Positions 1 to 9,320 of a stretch of DNA of 54,451 bases are shown in pieces; position 1 is the stretch's first letter; every line of letters starts with the position of its first letter. Origin of the DNA: Saccharicrinis sp. (lineage in GTDB: Bacteria > Bacteroidota > Bacteroidia > Bacteroidales > Marinilabiliaceae). A program made the position numbers and the translations under genes. Location of the stretch: positions 1 through 54,451 of the forward strand of contig JAGXIP010000039.1 in NCBI GenBank assembly GCA_024635585.1. Direction: 5' to 3'. The notes under the pieces are model-generated. The model made no database searches and was not told the origin of the DNA. It worked only from the letters and a program-made list of their open reading frames with translations.

Positions 1-547
1 CAATAACATCTTATCTGACTCCTAGATTGACTCATAAATCGTTTTTACTCACACAATGTTCTTATTACAGATTTCTTTTGATTAAAATAAGACGTCTTGA
101 CTGTATAAATTGTCATACAAATAGTTAATCCAAATATCATAATATGCATTTTATGCATATCTTCTTGCAGTTTATTGCAGTCAAATACTATGTCCGGAAG
201 CTAGCAGTTGGCTGCTCTCCTCTATCGACACCTGATTATAGAACTTTCCTACCGCTGTAGAAGAAAGGAGTTTAAATTTTCTCCTTCACCAGTCTCATTA
301 AACCTCCTAATTTCATTCTACCATCGTAGCCCATCCCTACTTTAATTCTGAAGCCTTTATCCTTATAGTTTTTACCTTTTGAAGTTGATTGAAATCAAGT
401 CGAAGTGTAATTAATCTACTGGTGCCCAAAAAATGAACCGAAATAGCCAATAAATGTAAAACTACATTATGTGCACTGAAAATACAGAAGTCTCAAAAAA
501 TGTATATTTATCTGTTTATTCTTTATAAATGTGCTAATATTATTACC
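1..547. other. gene-poor left flank
   Basis: No convincing intact gene is visible. On the minus strand about 40 codons are open (roughly 388 down to a TAA at 272-274). They read like the C-terminus of a basic protein, with GYDGRMKLGGLMRLVKEKI at its end, but there is a TGA just upstream and no usable start. I do not recognise the family. It may be debris of a mobile-element gene next to the AbiE pair. The rest is AT-rich and has no motif I can name. Confidence 0.3.
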
Positions 548-1315
548 GTGAGTATAGTAAACACATATAAATTACAGAGGCTTCTGGAGATTCATGTTCC
601 CAACACGCCACTGTTGTCATCTTGGATGGTGGCCAATGGCTATTCGTATCAACTTCAAAGGAAATATAAGCAAAGCAATTGGCTGGAAGCTTTAGGAAGT
701 GGTGCTTTTAAACGGCCATCGGAAGAAGTTAATTGGCAAGGGGCAATGTATTCGATACAGCTACAGGCCAAATTGCCAGTTCACATAGGAGGATTAACAG
801 CGTTATCTCTACATGGTGTTTCTCATTATATAAGAACAGGCAAGGAGGTTGTTTATCTATTTTCCGACCTTAACACAAAACTGCCTACTTGGTTTGCAAA
901 ATACCCATGGCATGCAGAAATAGTGCATACAAAAAGCACATTTCTTCCTTTTGATTTAGGACTGACAAATAAGGGGAAAGGATTGTTTCCTCTTATTATA
1001 TCTTCGGTAGAAAGGGCGTTCTTTGAATGTTTATATCATGCCCCTGATACCATGGATTTAATTGAAGCTTACCATATATTATCAGGGCTGATGAATTTGC
1101 GTCCAAGATTATTAAATAAACTACTTGAACAATGCACTTCAATAAAAGTAAAAAGATTGTTTCTTTTTATGGCTGAAAAGGCAAATCATCAATGGTTTTC
1201 ACTGCTGAAAACAGATGACTTAGATTTAGGCTCAGGTGATAGAAGCGTAGTGAAAAATGGTATGTATAATTCAAAATATAGAATAACGGTGCCAAAAGAA
1301 ATCGAACAACTATGA
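548..1315 (+). CDS. AbiEi-family antitoxin of a type IV toxin-antitoxin system
   Basis: This is the antitoxin and transcriptional-repressor half of an AbiE-type abortive infection system. I chose the GTG at 548 rather than the ATG at 500 because AbiEi proteins begin a few residues before a segment like NTYKLQRLL, whereas the first 16 codons from 500 are hydrophobic and unlike the family. With this start the protein has 255 residues. The N-terminal winged-helix part shows LSSWMVANGYSYQLQRKY at about residues 23-40 followed by WLEALGSGAFKR. The middle holds the typical ALSLHGVSHYI segment. The stop overlaps the toxin start by 4 bp (ATGA), which implies translational coupling. Known AbiEi proteins bind inverted repeats in their own promoter and neutralise AbiEii without direct contact. 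I could not pick out the operator. Confidence 0.85.
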   Translation: MSIVNTYKLQRLLEIHVPNTPLLSSWMVANGYSYQLQRKYKQSNWLEALGSGAFKRPSEEVNWQGAMYSIQLQAKLPVHIGGLTALSLHGVSHYIRTGKEVVYLFSDLNTKLPTWFAKYPWHAEIVHTKSTFLPFDLGLTNKGKGLFPLIISSVERAFFECLYHAPDTMDLIEAYHILSGLMNLRPRLLNKLLEQCTSIKVKRLFLFMAEKANHQWFSLLKTDDLDLGSGDRSVVKNGMYNSKYRITVPKEIEQL

Positions 1316-2235
1316 TAAACCCCAAGTACCGAGAACAGGTTGACCTGCTCCTGAAAGCTCTGCCAATTATTGCAACAGAAGAAATTTTCGCATTAAAAGG
1401 AGGTACCGCGATCAACCTTTTTGAACGAGAACTTCACAGGCTGTCTGTTGATATAGATTTGGCTTATGTCGGATTCGAGGACAGGGAGACAGCATTTGAG
1501 AATATTCAAAATGGTCTTGGGCGAATAAAAAATGCTTTTATAAAAGCAATACCGGGAATATCGATATCTTCGACACAGATGGAGGGATATGACTCAAAAT
1601 TAAACTGCCAAACCGCTGATGCCCGAATCAAGATTGAAGTCAATATGGTCACGAGAGGGCATATCGCTCCTGTGAGACATATGGAAGTAACAAACGCAGT
1701 TGAAGAAGAATTTGAAAAACATGCCTCTATCAATGTACTTTCCCATGCTGAATTATGGGGTGGTAAAATATGTGCAGCCCTTGACAGACAGCATCCAAGG
1801 GATCTATTTGATGTTAAAATCCTTCTTGACGAAGAGGGGTTGACGGATGAGATAAAATATGGTTTCCTTGTTTTTCTTATGTGCCATATGCGACCAATGA
1901 ATGAAGTTATCTTTCCAAATTATATTGACAATAAGGATGCGTATGAAAAACAGTTTAAGGGAATGACCACCATTCCATTTACTTATAAAGACTATGAGGA
2001 TACGAGAATACGGCTTGTTGAATCGATAAAAGAATCGTTGACAGAAGAAGATAAATTTTTTCTTTTGACATTTAAAATGGGTATTCCCTCTTGGAGCTTT
2101 TTCCCAATTTATGATGTCAAAGAACTTACTGGAGTCAAATGGAAGCTTTTTAATATCAATAAACTTAAAAAACAAAACCCTGATAAATATTTAGAACAGC
2201 ATTCTGAACTGTCACGGAAGCTCTATGAAAAATGA
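1312..2235 (+). CDS. AbiEii/AbiGii-family nucleotidyltransferase toxin
   Basis: The toxin of the AbiE pair is 307 residues long. It shows the polymerase-beta-like nucleotidyltransferase signature: GGT at residues 30-32, followed by the metal-binding pair D47 and D49 in SVDIDLAY, and a later acidic position in RIKIEVN (about residue 112). The conserved HPRDLFDVKIL stretch lies near residues 160-170. Family members transfer nucleotides to RNA (tRNA for MenT-type relatives) and arrest growth, often during phage infection. The catalytic residues are intact, so the toxin is probably functional. It overlaps the antitoxin gene by 4 bp. The following kilobase has no gene, so the pair stands alone like a cargo module. 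Its target here is unknown. Confidence 0.88.
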   Translation: MINPKYREQVDLLLKALPIIATEEIFALKGGTAINLFERELHRLSVDIDLAYVGFEDRETAFENIQNGLGRIKNAFIKAIPGISISSTQMEGYDSKLNCQTADARIKIEVNMVTRGHIAPVRHMEVTNAVEEEFEKHASINVLSHAELWGGKICAALDRQHPRDLFDVKILLDEEGLTDEIKYGFLVFLMCHMRPMNEVIFPNYIDNKDAYEKQFKGMTTIPFTYKDYEDTRIRLVESIKESLTEEDKFFLLTFKMGIPSWSFFPIYDVKELTGVKWKLFNINKLKKQNPDKYLEQHSELSRKLYEK

Positions 2236-3234
2236 AATTCTTTATTTATGTTTTAAAAAATAAACCCATAGTATATTTACAAGAGGTTACATGAAATAAA
2301 GTAACTAGAATATTCCCTCTTTTAAAAACAAGGTTGACTAAAAAATATCTTGATTATAGTCTCACAAACTCCGGTTTTTATAAATACATTGCCCGAGTGA
2401 AGGAGTTCCATATGCCGGAAGAATGCTGACAGCCATTCTGAAAACAACAGGACAAGCTTTCACTAATTATCACCCTTTCCATACAATAATACAGAATACA
2501 AGATAGATATTACACTTCGTTATAAAATAAAAAACTTTCCCTAATACAATGAAAAAATAACATTTTTTCATTCCAATTCATTATATAATTCATACCTTTA
2601 TATGTGGTCAATTTACATCGGCGAGACCAATACGAGACCTATAGATTTCTCAATGCGTAAAAACCCTGGTTATTAAGACATTAAGAGTTGGCATAAAGTC
2701 CGGCTCTGGGTACATATAAACCCCTTGATTATTTGATAATCAAGGGGTTTTGTTTTTTTAGGGTACCAATCGGGGGCAATAATTTAAGTGCTTAATGGGC
2801 AAAAACTCCAGTTTTCTGGCGTCCAGCCAAAGCTCGCGGTCTATGCCCGGCATTTCGGGCAATCTGCGAGCGTAGTAGCTACTCGGCGGAGGCGCTGATG
2901 GTTTCTGCAGCTTAGCAGTACCTAATACACCGTACCGCAATTTTTGCATGCCACCGCCGAGCCCCCACCTGAGCCGGGGTTCTGCAAAGCTTTAGTGTAT
3001 TCAGCACTTTGAGTTGTTGTCCGGACGGACCTGTATTTTGCTTTAATGCAGGATTTTGATCTATCTATAAAGATGGAATTGGATCCAGATAATTCATCTT
3101 AACGAATAGGCGGTTAGAAGCAGGATTATTAATTAAAGCATCCGCAATTTACAAGATTTATGTGGAGTATCGAAGAGCATAAAACCAACTGAAAAAAAAC
3201 ATTTCCGTTTTGGAAGTTAGCCATGCCTGCTTTA
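2236..3234. other. gene-free region with tRNA-3'-end-like sequence and possible insertion scar
   Basis: About 1 kb without a convincing gene. The left 380 bp are AT-rich with no recognisable feature. Around 2690-2713 the sequence reads like the T-arm and acceptor 3' half of a tRNA (TCCGGCTCTGGGTACA), followed by a terminator. No matching 5' half with GCCCAGA or ACCCAGA lies within 100 bp upstream, so this is a fragment at best. From 2760 to 3230 the DNA is more GC-rich and contains short frames without starts or family resemblance. I see no promoter that clearly serves a neighbouring gene. Confidence 0.4.
2718..2759 (+). terminator. Rho-independent terminator
   Basis: A perfect 15-bp stem (2718-2732 with 2736-2750, loop TTG) is followed by TGTTTTTTT. 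It sits immediately after the tRNA-3'-end-like sequence, as terminators of tRNA genes do. It could also terminate a transcript from the AbiE side. Confidence 0.85.
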
Positions 3235-3957
3235 TTATCGATGTATATGGTTAAAATCTCTCAACAAATCTTCCAGAAATTTTTTGGCTGAACCCTTTAT
3301 TTGCTCGATGCCCAATTTTTGTTTTAAAGCATTTTGAAGTTTTAATTGCATGGGATGATATTCTATGCTCCCTCCGGTATCGTTTGTTTCTGCTACGAAA
3401 TGAAGTACTTCTTTTATGGTAGCCGCCTCCTCATCACTTATGTTTGCCGATTGGGGGTAAACGATTGTGTAATCCTCAGGCACCTCAACAAACGTTGTTT
3501 GCTCAAATAAATTTTTGTTCGACATTTTTACTGCTGTTGTATTGGTGGCCATATCGCCCAAGCGTTGTGCTTTTTTGCTCACCAATATGGATATTACAGC
3601 TATGGTGCCCCACATAATCCAAATATCAATAATGCGCAACAGCCACCGTATGAGGCAAGTACCCAGCGAAAGTTCAGAGCCGTCCAAAGGAGTCACTTTA
3701 ATTTTTAGTAACATCTTTCCAAAAGTTTGACCGTTTAACAGTAGCTCAGTAAGCAGACTATAAAACACCGGAGGCATTATAAAAACCAGTTGCCACAGTT
3801 TAAATCCCATGGGACGAACCAATAATGTGCCCCACAAAATATACCACGAGGCAAGTATGAGCATATCAAAGGCAAAGGCCAAAATGCGGTCGCCAACGCC
3901 GGCAATCCTATATTCTAAATCTATATTTTGGGTGGTCGATACGGGTACATATTCCAT
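3235..3957 (-). CDS. RDD family membrane protein
   Basis: An RDD-domain protein of 240 residues with about three to four hydrophobic segments in its first two thirds. It carries the family hallmarks: an Arg in the first helix region (GVGDRILAFAFDMLIL), the conserved GQTFGKMLLKIKV loop and the closing QRLGDMATNTTAV. The C-terminal 80 residues are soluble and acidic. I took the ATG at 3957 (MEYVPVSTTQ), which matches where family members begin; an ATG at 3990 would add 11 residues. The gene is divergent from the SpoIIM-like gene, a common pairing in Bacteroidota next to MoxR/DUF58 clusters. The molecular function of RDD proteins is mostly unknown; some are proposed to be ion antiporters. Confidence 0.85.
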   Translation of the reverse strand: MEYVPVSTTQNIDLEYRIAGVGDRILAFAFDMLILASWYILWGTLLVRPMGFKLWQLVFIMPPVFYSLLTELLLNGQTFGKMLLKIKVTPLDGSELSLGTCLIRWLLRIIDIWIMWGTIAVISILVSKKAQRLGDMATNTTAVKMSNKNLFEQTTFVEVPEDYTIVYPQSANISDEEAATIKEVLHFVAETNDTGGSIEYHPMQLKLQNALKQKLGIEQIKGSAKKFLEDLLRDFNHIHR

Positions 3958-4061
3958 CACTGACTTTTTTGTTGAATAGTTCCGGTTCAAATGTAGTAAA
4001 TTTAAGGCTATTGTTTATATTTGGATTTTTATGTTAGTTGCTTTGCAAAATATTAATTCAA

Positions 4062-5030
4062 GTGAAAGAAATTACCTTTATCAACAGAAATAAGGCTCGA
4101 TGGCAAAGCTTCGAAGATAACATGAAGCGCAACAACATATTGGAGGCGGACGATTTGGCCGATCAGTTTATTCAATTAACCGATGATTTAGCCTTTGCCC
4201 GGACATTCTTTCCCCGCTCAGGTACCATTGGCTATTTGAACGCTTTAACAGTAAAGACACATCAACAGATTTATAAAAATAAAAAGGAAAAAACCGGACG
4301 TTTTAAAACCTTTTGGACTACAGAACTTCCGTTGGAACTGTATCATAGCCGTACGCCCCTTTTTATTTCGATAGCCATATTTATGGTAGCCGCCATAATT
4401 GGGGCGGTATCTGCATTAAACGACGATACTTTTATACGTTTGATTTTAGGCGATAGCTACGTGAATACAACGCTGGATAACATTGAATCGGGCAACCCGA
4501 TGGGAGTTTACGGCACCATGGATCAGTTAGAAATGTTTTTTACCATCACCTTTAACAATATTCGCGTTTCGTTTATAGTTTTTGTTTTTGGTATGCTTAC
4601 CGCGCTTGGTTCGGGTTTGTTACTTGTTAAAAATGGAATAATGCTGGGTGCTTTTCAAGCTTTCTTCTATCAAAAACAATTACTATCGGTTTCTGCATTG
4701 GCTATTTATATTCATGGAGCGTTAGAAATTCCGGCCATTGTGATAGCCGGGGGTGCAGGTATTGTTTTGGGCAACAGTTTTTTGTTTCCTAAAACCTTGC
4801 CCCGCGCAACCGCGCTAGGAATTGCAGCCAGGCGTGGCGTAAAAATAATGATAGGCTTGGTTCCGGTTTTTGTGGTAGCGGGTTTTTTAGAGAGTTTTGT
4901 CACACGGTTTTATAGTACCATACCGCTAATAATTAATCTGATCATCATCATAGGTTCCCTAAGTTTTATTGTTTGGTATTTTTTCGTTTACCCCAAAGTG
5001 GTTTATGAAAGGGCTGGGAGCAAGGATTGA
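4062..5030 (+). CDS. stage II sporulation protein M (SpoIIM) family membrane protein
   Basis: A 322-residue multi-pass membrane protein of the SpoIIM/DUF95 family. The start is taken at GTG 4062 (MKEITFINRNKARW), the usual N-terminus; TTG 4038 would add eight unrelated residues. A soluble N-terminal part of about 95 residues precedes five or six membrane helices, including the family segment with GAFQAFFYQKQ and IYIHGALEIPAIVIAGGAG (about residues 205-245). This organism type does not sporulate, so the name reflects homology only. In Bacteroidota these proteins accompany RDD, DUF4129, DUF4350, MoxR and DUF58 genes, as here. A cell-envelope role is inferred from context only. Confidence 0.85.
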   Translation: MKEITFINRNKARWQSFEDNMKRNNILEADDLADQFIQLTDDLAFARTFFPRSGTIGYLNALTVKTHQQIYKNKKEKTGRFKTFWTTELPLELYHSRTPLFISIAIFMVAAIIGAVSALNDDTFIRLILGDSYVNTTLDNIESGNPMGVYGTMDQLEMFFTITFNNIRVSFIVFVFGMLTALGSGLLLVKNGIMLGAFQAFFYQKQLLSVSALAIYIHGALEIPAIVIAGGAGIVLGNSFLFPKTLPRATALGIAARRGVKIMIGLVPVFVVAGFLESFVTRFYSTIPLIINLIIIIGSLSFIVWYFFVYPKVVYERAGSKD

Positions 5031-5480
5031 GCGTAAAGTGTAAAGAGGAGGGAAGCAGCCTAATCTCGGGGTACGACTATTTTGAAGCTGTAAATGTCGT
5101 GCCGCGAGTAGCAAGCGGGAAGCGGTAATCGGAGAAAAGAAAGCGTAAAGAGCAGAGCGTAAAGTGAACCAGATACGGCTGCCTCCTGAAATAATTAGAA
5201 ATAAATAGAAATGTAAGAAACAAAGAGGTGCGGCAAATGGTGACACATAGAAATAACACCAATCAAAAAGAACTATGAAATAGTTCAATATGAATAGCCA
5301 CGGGTAAAACCCCTGGTCTGATAATGAGGTAGAACTGAACCTCCGCTGCGGCGGAGCAGGCTCGGAAGGGGTTCAACTTTGATTCGCATAAATGAAGAAA
5401 ATAAAGATAGGCCGAGGGGGATATGCGATTTGCGATTTATAATATGAAACTATAACCACACATTTAAATAACTATACCAT
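5031..5480. repeat. intergenic region with two imperfect palindromes
   Basis: 450 bp with no gene. At 5068-5110 a 13-bp arm (CTCGGGGTACGAC) faces GTCGTGCCGCGAG with one mismatch and one G-T pair. At about 5308-5390 AACCCC faces GGGGTT around a GC-rich centre with CCGCTGCGGCGG. The latter shares the string AAAGTTGAACCCC (minus strand) with sequence near 21817, which suggests a dispersed intergenic repeat. The decamer GCGTAAAGTG also occurs twice here. The region separates the SpoIIM-like gene from the rest of the cluster and may hold a secondary promoter. Confidence 0.5.
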
Positions 5481-6347
5481 ATGTTTGACCAACAAGTAGA
5501 ATTAAAAAAGAAAAGAGATTTTGGCGATGTACTCAACGCTACATTTGCTTTTATAAGGCAGGAATATAAAGGCTTGGGGCGTACGCTACTCCTGTATGCA
5601 GGTATTCCGGTATTGGTGCAAGCCATTTTAAGCGCCGTTTACGTTGATACTTCCTTAGCCGATTTATTAAGGACAATAACCAATCCGGAAGCATCGCAAA
5701 ATGTGGTGGCTCCCATGCCGGGACGAGCGCTGCTCTTTAATCTCATCAATGTAATTGTGCAAATATTTTTATCGGGATTGGTGTATTGTTATATCGTGCT
5801 TTACGCCAAGAAAGGAGCCGGAAATGTGGATGTTAAAGAAGTGTGGCATAAGTTCACCTCCCTTTTTGGTGCATTCTTAGGATATAATATCCTTACGGGA
5901 TTGGTTTTTGTTTTGGCCTTTATAGCCTTAATTATACCCGGCATTTATGTTATGGTTCCACTCTCCCTTATTTTAATTGTTAAGGTGGCCGAGGGTCAGG
6001 ATTATGGCTCTTCTTTTTCTAGATGTTTTTATTTGGTAAAAGATCATTGGTGGCAAACATTTGGATTAATGCTGATTGCGGGCATAATTATGATGTTGCT
6101 GAGTGGCGTTGCTGCAATACCTGCCGGGATAGTGGCCGGGGCACAAGGAATTTTGAAGACAGAAGGTGATATGGTAACCCTTCCATTTATGATTACCGCT
6201 TTGGTGTCTACCGTTGGCACTGCTATCGTAACCCCTTTGCCTGCAATTGTTGTGTCGTTTCAATATTACAGTTTGGTTGAACAAAAGGACAACACTTCCT
6301 TGCTTTCCAAAATTGATAAAATTAACGATAGCATCCTTAATGATTAA
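5481..6347 (+). CDS. multi-pass membrane protein of unknown function
   Basis: A 288-residue integral membrane protein with about six hydrophobic segments, Gly- and Ala-rich in the second half. The helical pattern and a DFGDVLNATFAFIRQEY-type amphipathic N-terminus resemble membrane proteins related to the glycerophosphodiester phosphodiesterase membrane domain, but I see no catalytic motif and assign no activity. It lies between the SpoIIM-like and DUF4129 genes and overlaps the latter by 8 bp, so it belongs to the same transcription unit. Confidence 0.75.
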   Translation: MFDQQVELKKKRDFGDVLNATFAFIRQEYKGLGRTLLLYAGIPVLVQAILSAVYVDTSLADLLRTITNPEASQNVVAPMPGRALLFNLINVIVQIFLSGLVYCYIVLYAKKGAGNVDVKEVWHKFTSLFGAFLGYNILTGLVFVLAFIALIIPGIYVMVPLSLILIVKVAEGQDYGSSFSRCFYLVKDHWWQTFGLMLIAGIIMMLLSGVAAIPAGIVAGAQGILKTEGDMVTLPFMITALVSTVGTAIVTPLPAIVVSFQYYSLVEQKDNTSLLSKIDKINDSILND

Positions 6348-7083
6348 GCAGTTGGTTTATATTCTCCTTGTCTTTTTCTTTTGCTTGCCAATAGGAACAG
6401 TTGCCAGCACCCTCGATTCTACTAAGGTGGAAGCTTGGGATAGCGCATCTGTGGATTACAGGCCTGCCTCAAAGGAAAAAATGGAGACCTATAAGCAAAT
6501 GAAGGATTACAATTACGAAAGATTCGAAAAGCCCGAATCGCTATGGGATAAGTTTATGCGCTGGTTATCGGGAAAAATTGGTAATTCAACCTTAAACCAA
6601 AATTTGATTTTATATGGCTTGATAGGCTTTTCGGTTTTAGTATTCTTGTTTGTTATTTTAAAATTATTGGGAGTAGAAATTACCGGACTGTTTGTTTACG
6701 GCCATAAGAACAAGGCTGCACAATTACTTTTTAAACAGCAGCATGATGATATTTACAGCAATAACATGGAACAGATGCTTCATGAGGCCATTAATGGCAA
6801 AGCGTATCGCGAGGCTGTGCGCCTACTGTATTTATTAAGCCTACGCCAGCTCGATGCTTTGGAGCTGATACGTTGGCAGCCTTGGAAGACCAATAAAGAT
6901 TATTACTACGAATTGGTTGTGGCCGAGCACAAACACCAGTTTAGTGCGTTGCAACTCAGCTACGAATATATATGGTACGGTCAGTTTAAGGTCGAGGAGG
7001 AGAAATTTAATGAAGTGCAGGCACAGTTTAAGCTGTTTGAAAATGCATTAAGTTCCAACAAAATAGGCTTAAACCATGGCTAA
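6340..7083 (+). CDS. DUF4129 domain-containing membrane protein
   Basis: The start is placed at ATG 6340, where a signal-peptide-like stretch begins (MIKQLVYILLVFFFCLPIG), giving 247 residues. A mature extracytoplasmic segment of about 65 residues follows, then a second membrane helix (about 87-110) and a cytoplasmic C-terminal domain with the DUF4129 pattern: LYLLSLRQLDALELIRW, then a Tyr-rich stretch ending in YIWYGQF (about 162-222). The gene overlaps its upstream neighbour by 8 bp and its downstream neighbour by 8 bp. DUF4129 proteins are often coupled to MoxR/DUF58 systems; some are fused to transglutaminases. No enzymatic motif is visible here. Confidence 0.82.
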   Translation: MIKQLVYILLVFFFCLPIGTVASTLDSTKVEAWDSASVDYRPASKEKMETYKQMKDYNYERFEKPESLWDKFMRWLSGKIGNSTLNQNLILYGLIGFSVLVFLFVILKLLGVEITGLFVYGHKNKAAQLLFKQQHDDIYSNNMEQMLHEAINGKAYREAVRLLYLLSLRQLDALELIRWQPWKTNKDYYYELVVAEHKHQFSALQLSYEYIWYGQFKVEEEKFNEVQAQFKLFENALSSNKIGLNHG

Positions 7084-8278
7084 ACCATTGCACAATAAAT
7101 ATTTGCTAATAGGTTTTTCGGTAGCGCTTGTTGCCTATATCGTTGTATTGATTCTTACACCCCGTCCCATCGATTGGAGCCTGAGTTTCTCGAAGAAAGA
7201 TAAAATACCGTATGGCAGTAGCATATTGTTTGCCGAGTTGGAGCAACTTTTTGCCGATGGCGAAATTAAAACCATGCATTCGCCCATCTATAATTATTTG
7301 CAGCATACGAGTCAAAATAACACCTCTTTTATTTTTATAAACAATTTTTTTAAGCCCGATGATTTAGATTTAAATAAGATGCTGGATATGGTAGAATCAG
7401 GAGCCAATGTTTTTGTATCTGCGGTTGAATTTACCGAAAAATTGCAAGATACATTACGTTTTAGCGTAGATGAGGAAGTGTTTTCAACTTATGAGACGTC
7501 GGATTCTATCATCCTAAATTTGGTGAACCCAAAGCTTAAGTCGAGTAAGGGGTACACCTACAATAAAGCATTCCATAAAGTTTATTTCGAAAGTTACGAC
7601 ACCTTAAAAACAACGGTATTGGGAATTGGTGACAAGGCGCTTACCAATTTTGTGCGAATTAAATACGGTGCCGGAAACTTTTTCATCAACACCAACCCAC
7701 TGGCCTTTACTAACTATAACATGCTCATTGGTGAAAACTACGAGTATGTGTTTAAATGCTTGTCGTATCTGCCCAATGCTACCGTTATTTGGGACGAACA
7801 TTATAAACAGAAGGATGCTGTGTCTGGTTCGGAGTTCCGTTATATCCTTTCGCAAAACGCATTGCGCTATGCTTGGTATTTATTATTGTTTGGATTACTT
7901 GTTTACATGGTTTTTGGCAGTAAGCGCAGGCAGCGGATGATACCAATTATAAAGCCACCTCAAAACACAAGCCTTTCGTTTGTAGATACCATAGGCCGTT
8001 TGTATTACCGGAAAAAGGACCACTTGAACATGGCAAAGAAGAAATATACGTATTTCCTCGAATTTTTACGCACCAAATATTATATAAACACTGCCCATAT
8101 AGGGCCTGAAATGTATAACGAAATTTCAGAAAAATTTGAGGTACCCAATGCTACAGTTAAGCAACTATTTAATATGGTGCAGAGGATACATCAGTCCCAA
8201 AGCATATCCGAAGAGGATTTAATTCAATTTGATAAAAAATTAGATTTTTTTTACGATAGGAGCAGAGGAAGAAAATGA
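7076..8278 (+). CDS. DUF4350 domain-containing membrane protein
   Basis: A 400-residue protein with an N-terminal membrane anchor (about 8-27), an extracytoplasmic alpha/beta domain (about 40-255) of the DUF4350 type, a second membrane helix (about 262-284) ending in basic residues (GSKRRQR), and a cytoplasmic helical tail. The N-terminal region shows the usual YGSSILFAELEQLF segment, and WDEHY precedes the second helix. Related domains resemble glutamine-amidotransferase-like folds, but no catalytic Cys is evident. It overlaps the DUF4129 gene by 8 bp and precedes moxR by 22 bp. Confidence 0.82.
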   Translation: MAKPLHNKYLLIGFSVALVAYIVVLILTPRPIDWSLSFSKKDKIPYGSSILFAELEQLFADGEIKTMHSPIYNYLQHTSQNNTSFIFINNFFKPDDLDLNKMLDMVESGANVFVSAVEFTEKLQDTLRFSVDEEVFSTYETSDSIILNLVNPKLKSSKGYTYNKAFHKVYFESYDTLKTTVLGIGDKALTNFVRIKYGAGNFFINTNPLAFTNYNMLIGENYEYVFKCLSYLPNATVIWDEHYKQKDAVSGSEFRYILSQNALRYAWYLLLFGLLVYMVFGSKRRQRMIPIIKPPQNTSLSFVDTIGRLYYRKKDHLNMAKKKYTYFLEFLRTKYYINTAHIGPEMYNEISEKFEVPNATVKQLFNMVQRIHQSQSISEEDLIQFDKKLDFFYDRSRGRK

Positions 8279-8300
8279 AACTAATAAAACCATCCAATAC

Positions 8301-9281
8301 ATGGAAAACCAACCATCATTCACCAATAGGCTCAATTTAGATGAGCTGAGCCTTGCCGCTCAACAAATAAAAAACGAAATAGGGCGCGTGATCATAGGCC
8401 AGGAAAAAACGGTTGACCTTATGCTGACGGCTTTGTTGGCCAACGGCCATATCTTACTCGAAGGCGTGCCGGGCGTGGCTAAAACTATGCTTGCAAAGCT
8501 AATGGCAAAAAGCATCTCGACCAATTTTAAGCGCATTCAGTTTACGCCTGATTTAATGCCCTCGGACGTATTGGGCACCAGTGTTTTTAATATGGCCAAA
8601 TCGGAATTTGAGTTTAAGCCGGGGCCCATATTCTCAAATCTGGTGTTAATAGACGAGATAAACCGTGCTCCTGCTAAAACCCAGGCTGCCTTGTTTGAAG
8701 TGATGGAAGAACGCCAGGTGACAATGGATGGGGAGTGCCGTAAAATGGAAGCGCCATTTATTGTTTTTGCCACGCAAAACCCGGTTGAACACGAAGGTAC
8801 CTACCGCCTTCCCGAAGCGCAAATGGATCGCTTTATGTTTAAAATAGAGCTCGACTATCCATCTTTAGATGAGGAAATTACCATTCTCACAAATGCTCAG
8901 GAGCGTGGCGTTATACCTGAAGTTTCATTGGTAAACGCAGTGGTGAGCCCTGAGCAAATTGTGGCACTGCAAGCGTTGGCCACAAAAGTTTTGATAGAAC
9001 CCGCACTGATAGGATACATAGCCCGAGTGGTGGAGAAAACCCGTAAGTCGAATGCCTTGTTTCTGGGAGGTAGTCCCAGGGCTTCGCTGGCCATTTTAAA
9101 TTCTGCTAAAGCCTATGCTGCCATTCAAGGACGCGATTTTGTTACCCCCGAAGATATTAAATTTGTGATGATACCCGTATTGACCCATCGCGTTATCCTT
9201 ACACCCGAAAAGGAAATGGAAGGCGTAAAAACAAATACCGTTATTCAACAAATTATCGATTCAATCGAAATACCCCGTTAA
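8301..9281 (+). CDS. MoxR family AAA+ ATPase
   Basis: A 326-residue MoxR-type ATPase. Walker A is GVPGVAKT at about residues 55-62, Walker B is LVLIDEINRAP, and sensor 1 is FATQNPVEHEGTYRLPEAQMDRF-like, split here as ATQNPVEHEGTYRLPEAQ followed by MDRF. The C-terminal lid domain contains the family's GGSPRASLAIL. MoxR ATPases act as chaperone-like remodelling enzymes, frequently with DUF58 and VWA proteins. This one sits between DUF4350 and DUF58 genes, the standard arrangement. Length and motifs are normal for the family. Confidence 0.93.
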   Translation: MENQPSFTNRLNLDELSLAAQQIKNEIGRVIIGQEKTVDLMLTALLANGHILLEGVPGVAKTMLAKLMAKSISTNFKRIQFTPDLMPSDVLGTSVFNMAKSEFEFKPGPIFSNLVLIDEINRAPAKTQAALFEVMEERQVTMDGECRKMEAPFIVFATQNPVEHEGTYRLPEAQMDRFMFKIELDYPSLDEEITILTNAQERGVIPEVSLVNAVVSPEQIVALQALATKVLIEPALIGYIARVVEKTRKSNALFLGGSPRASLAILNSAKAYAAIQGRDFVTPEDIKFVMIPVLTHRVILTPEKEMEGVKTNTVIQQIIDSIEIPR

Positions 9282-9287
9282 ACCGAA

Positions 9288-9320
9288 ACTCCGGGCGCGA
9301 CTCCAAGTCGCACCCGGAGT
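9288..9320 (+). repeat. intercistronic hairpin between moxR-like and DUF58 genes
   Basis: Two 15-nt arms (9288-9302 and 9306-9320) with one mismatch and the 3-nt loop CCA lie 7 bp after the moxR-like stop. No T-run follows, so a simple intrinsic terminator is unlikely. It may stabilise the upstream message or be a dispersed repeat. Confidence 0.6.

Noticed and set aside
2640..2713. complete tRNA gene before the terminator at 2718
   Set aside because: The 3' half looks tRNA-like, but there is no pairing 5' acceptor strand and no recognisable D-arm or anticodon arm upstream.
2758..2949. 63-codon minus-strand frame in the region after the AbiE pair
   Set aside because: Composition is GC-rich and proline-rich, without family match or promoter, and it probably reflects repeat DNA.
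4959..5288. minus-strand frames of 109 and 61 codons after the SpoIIM-like gene
   Set aside because: They overlap the 3' end of a clear gene or lie in palindromic intergenic repeats and have no family features.
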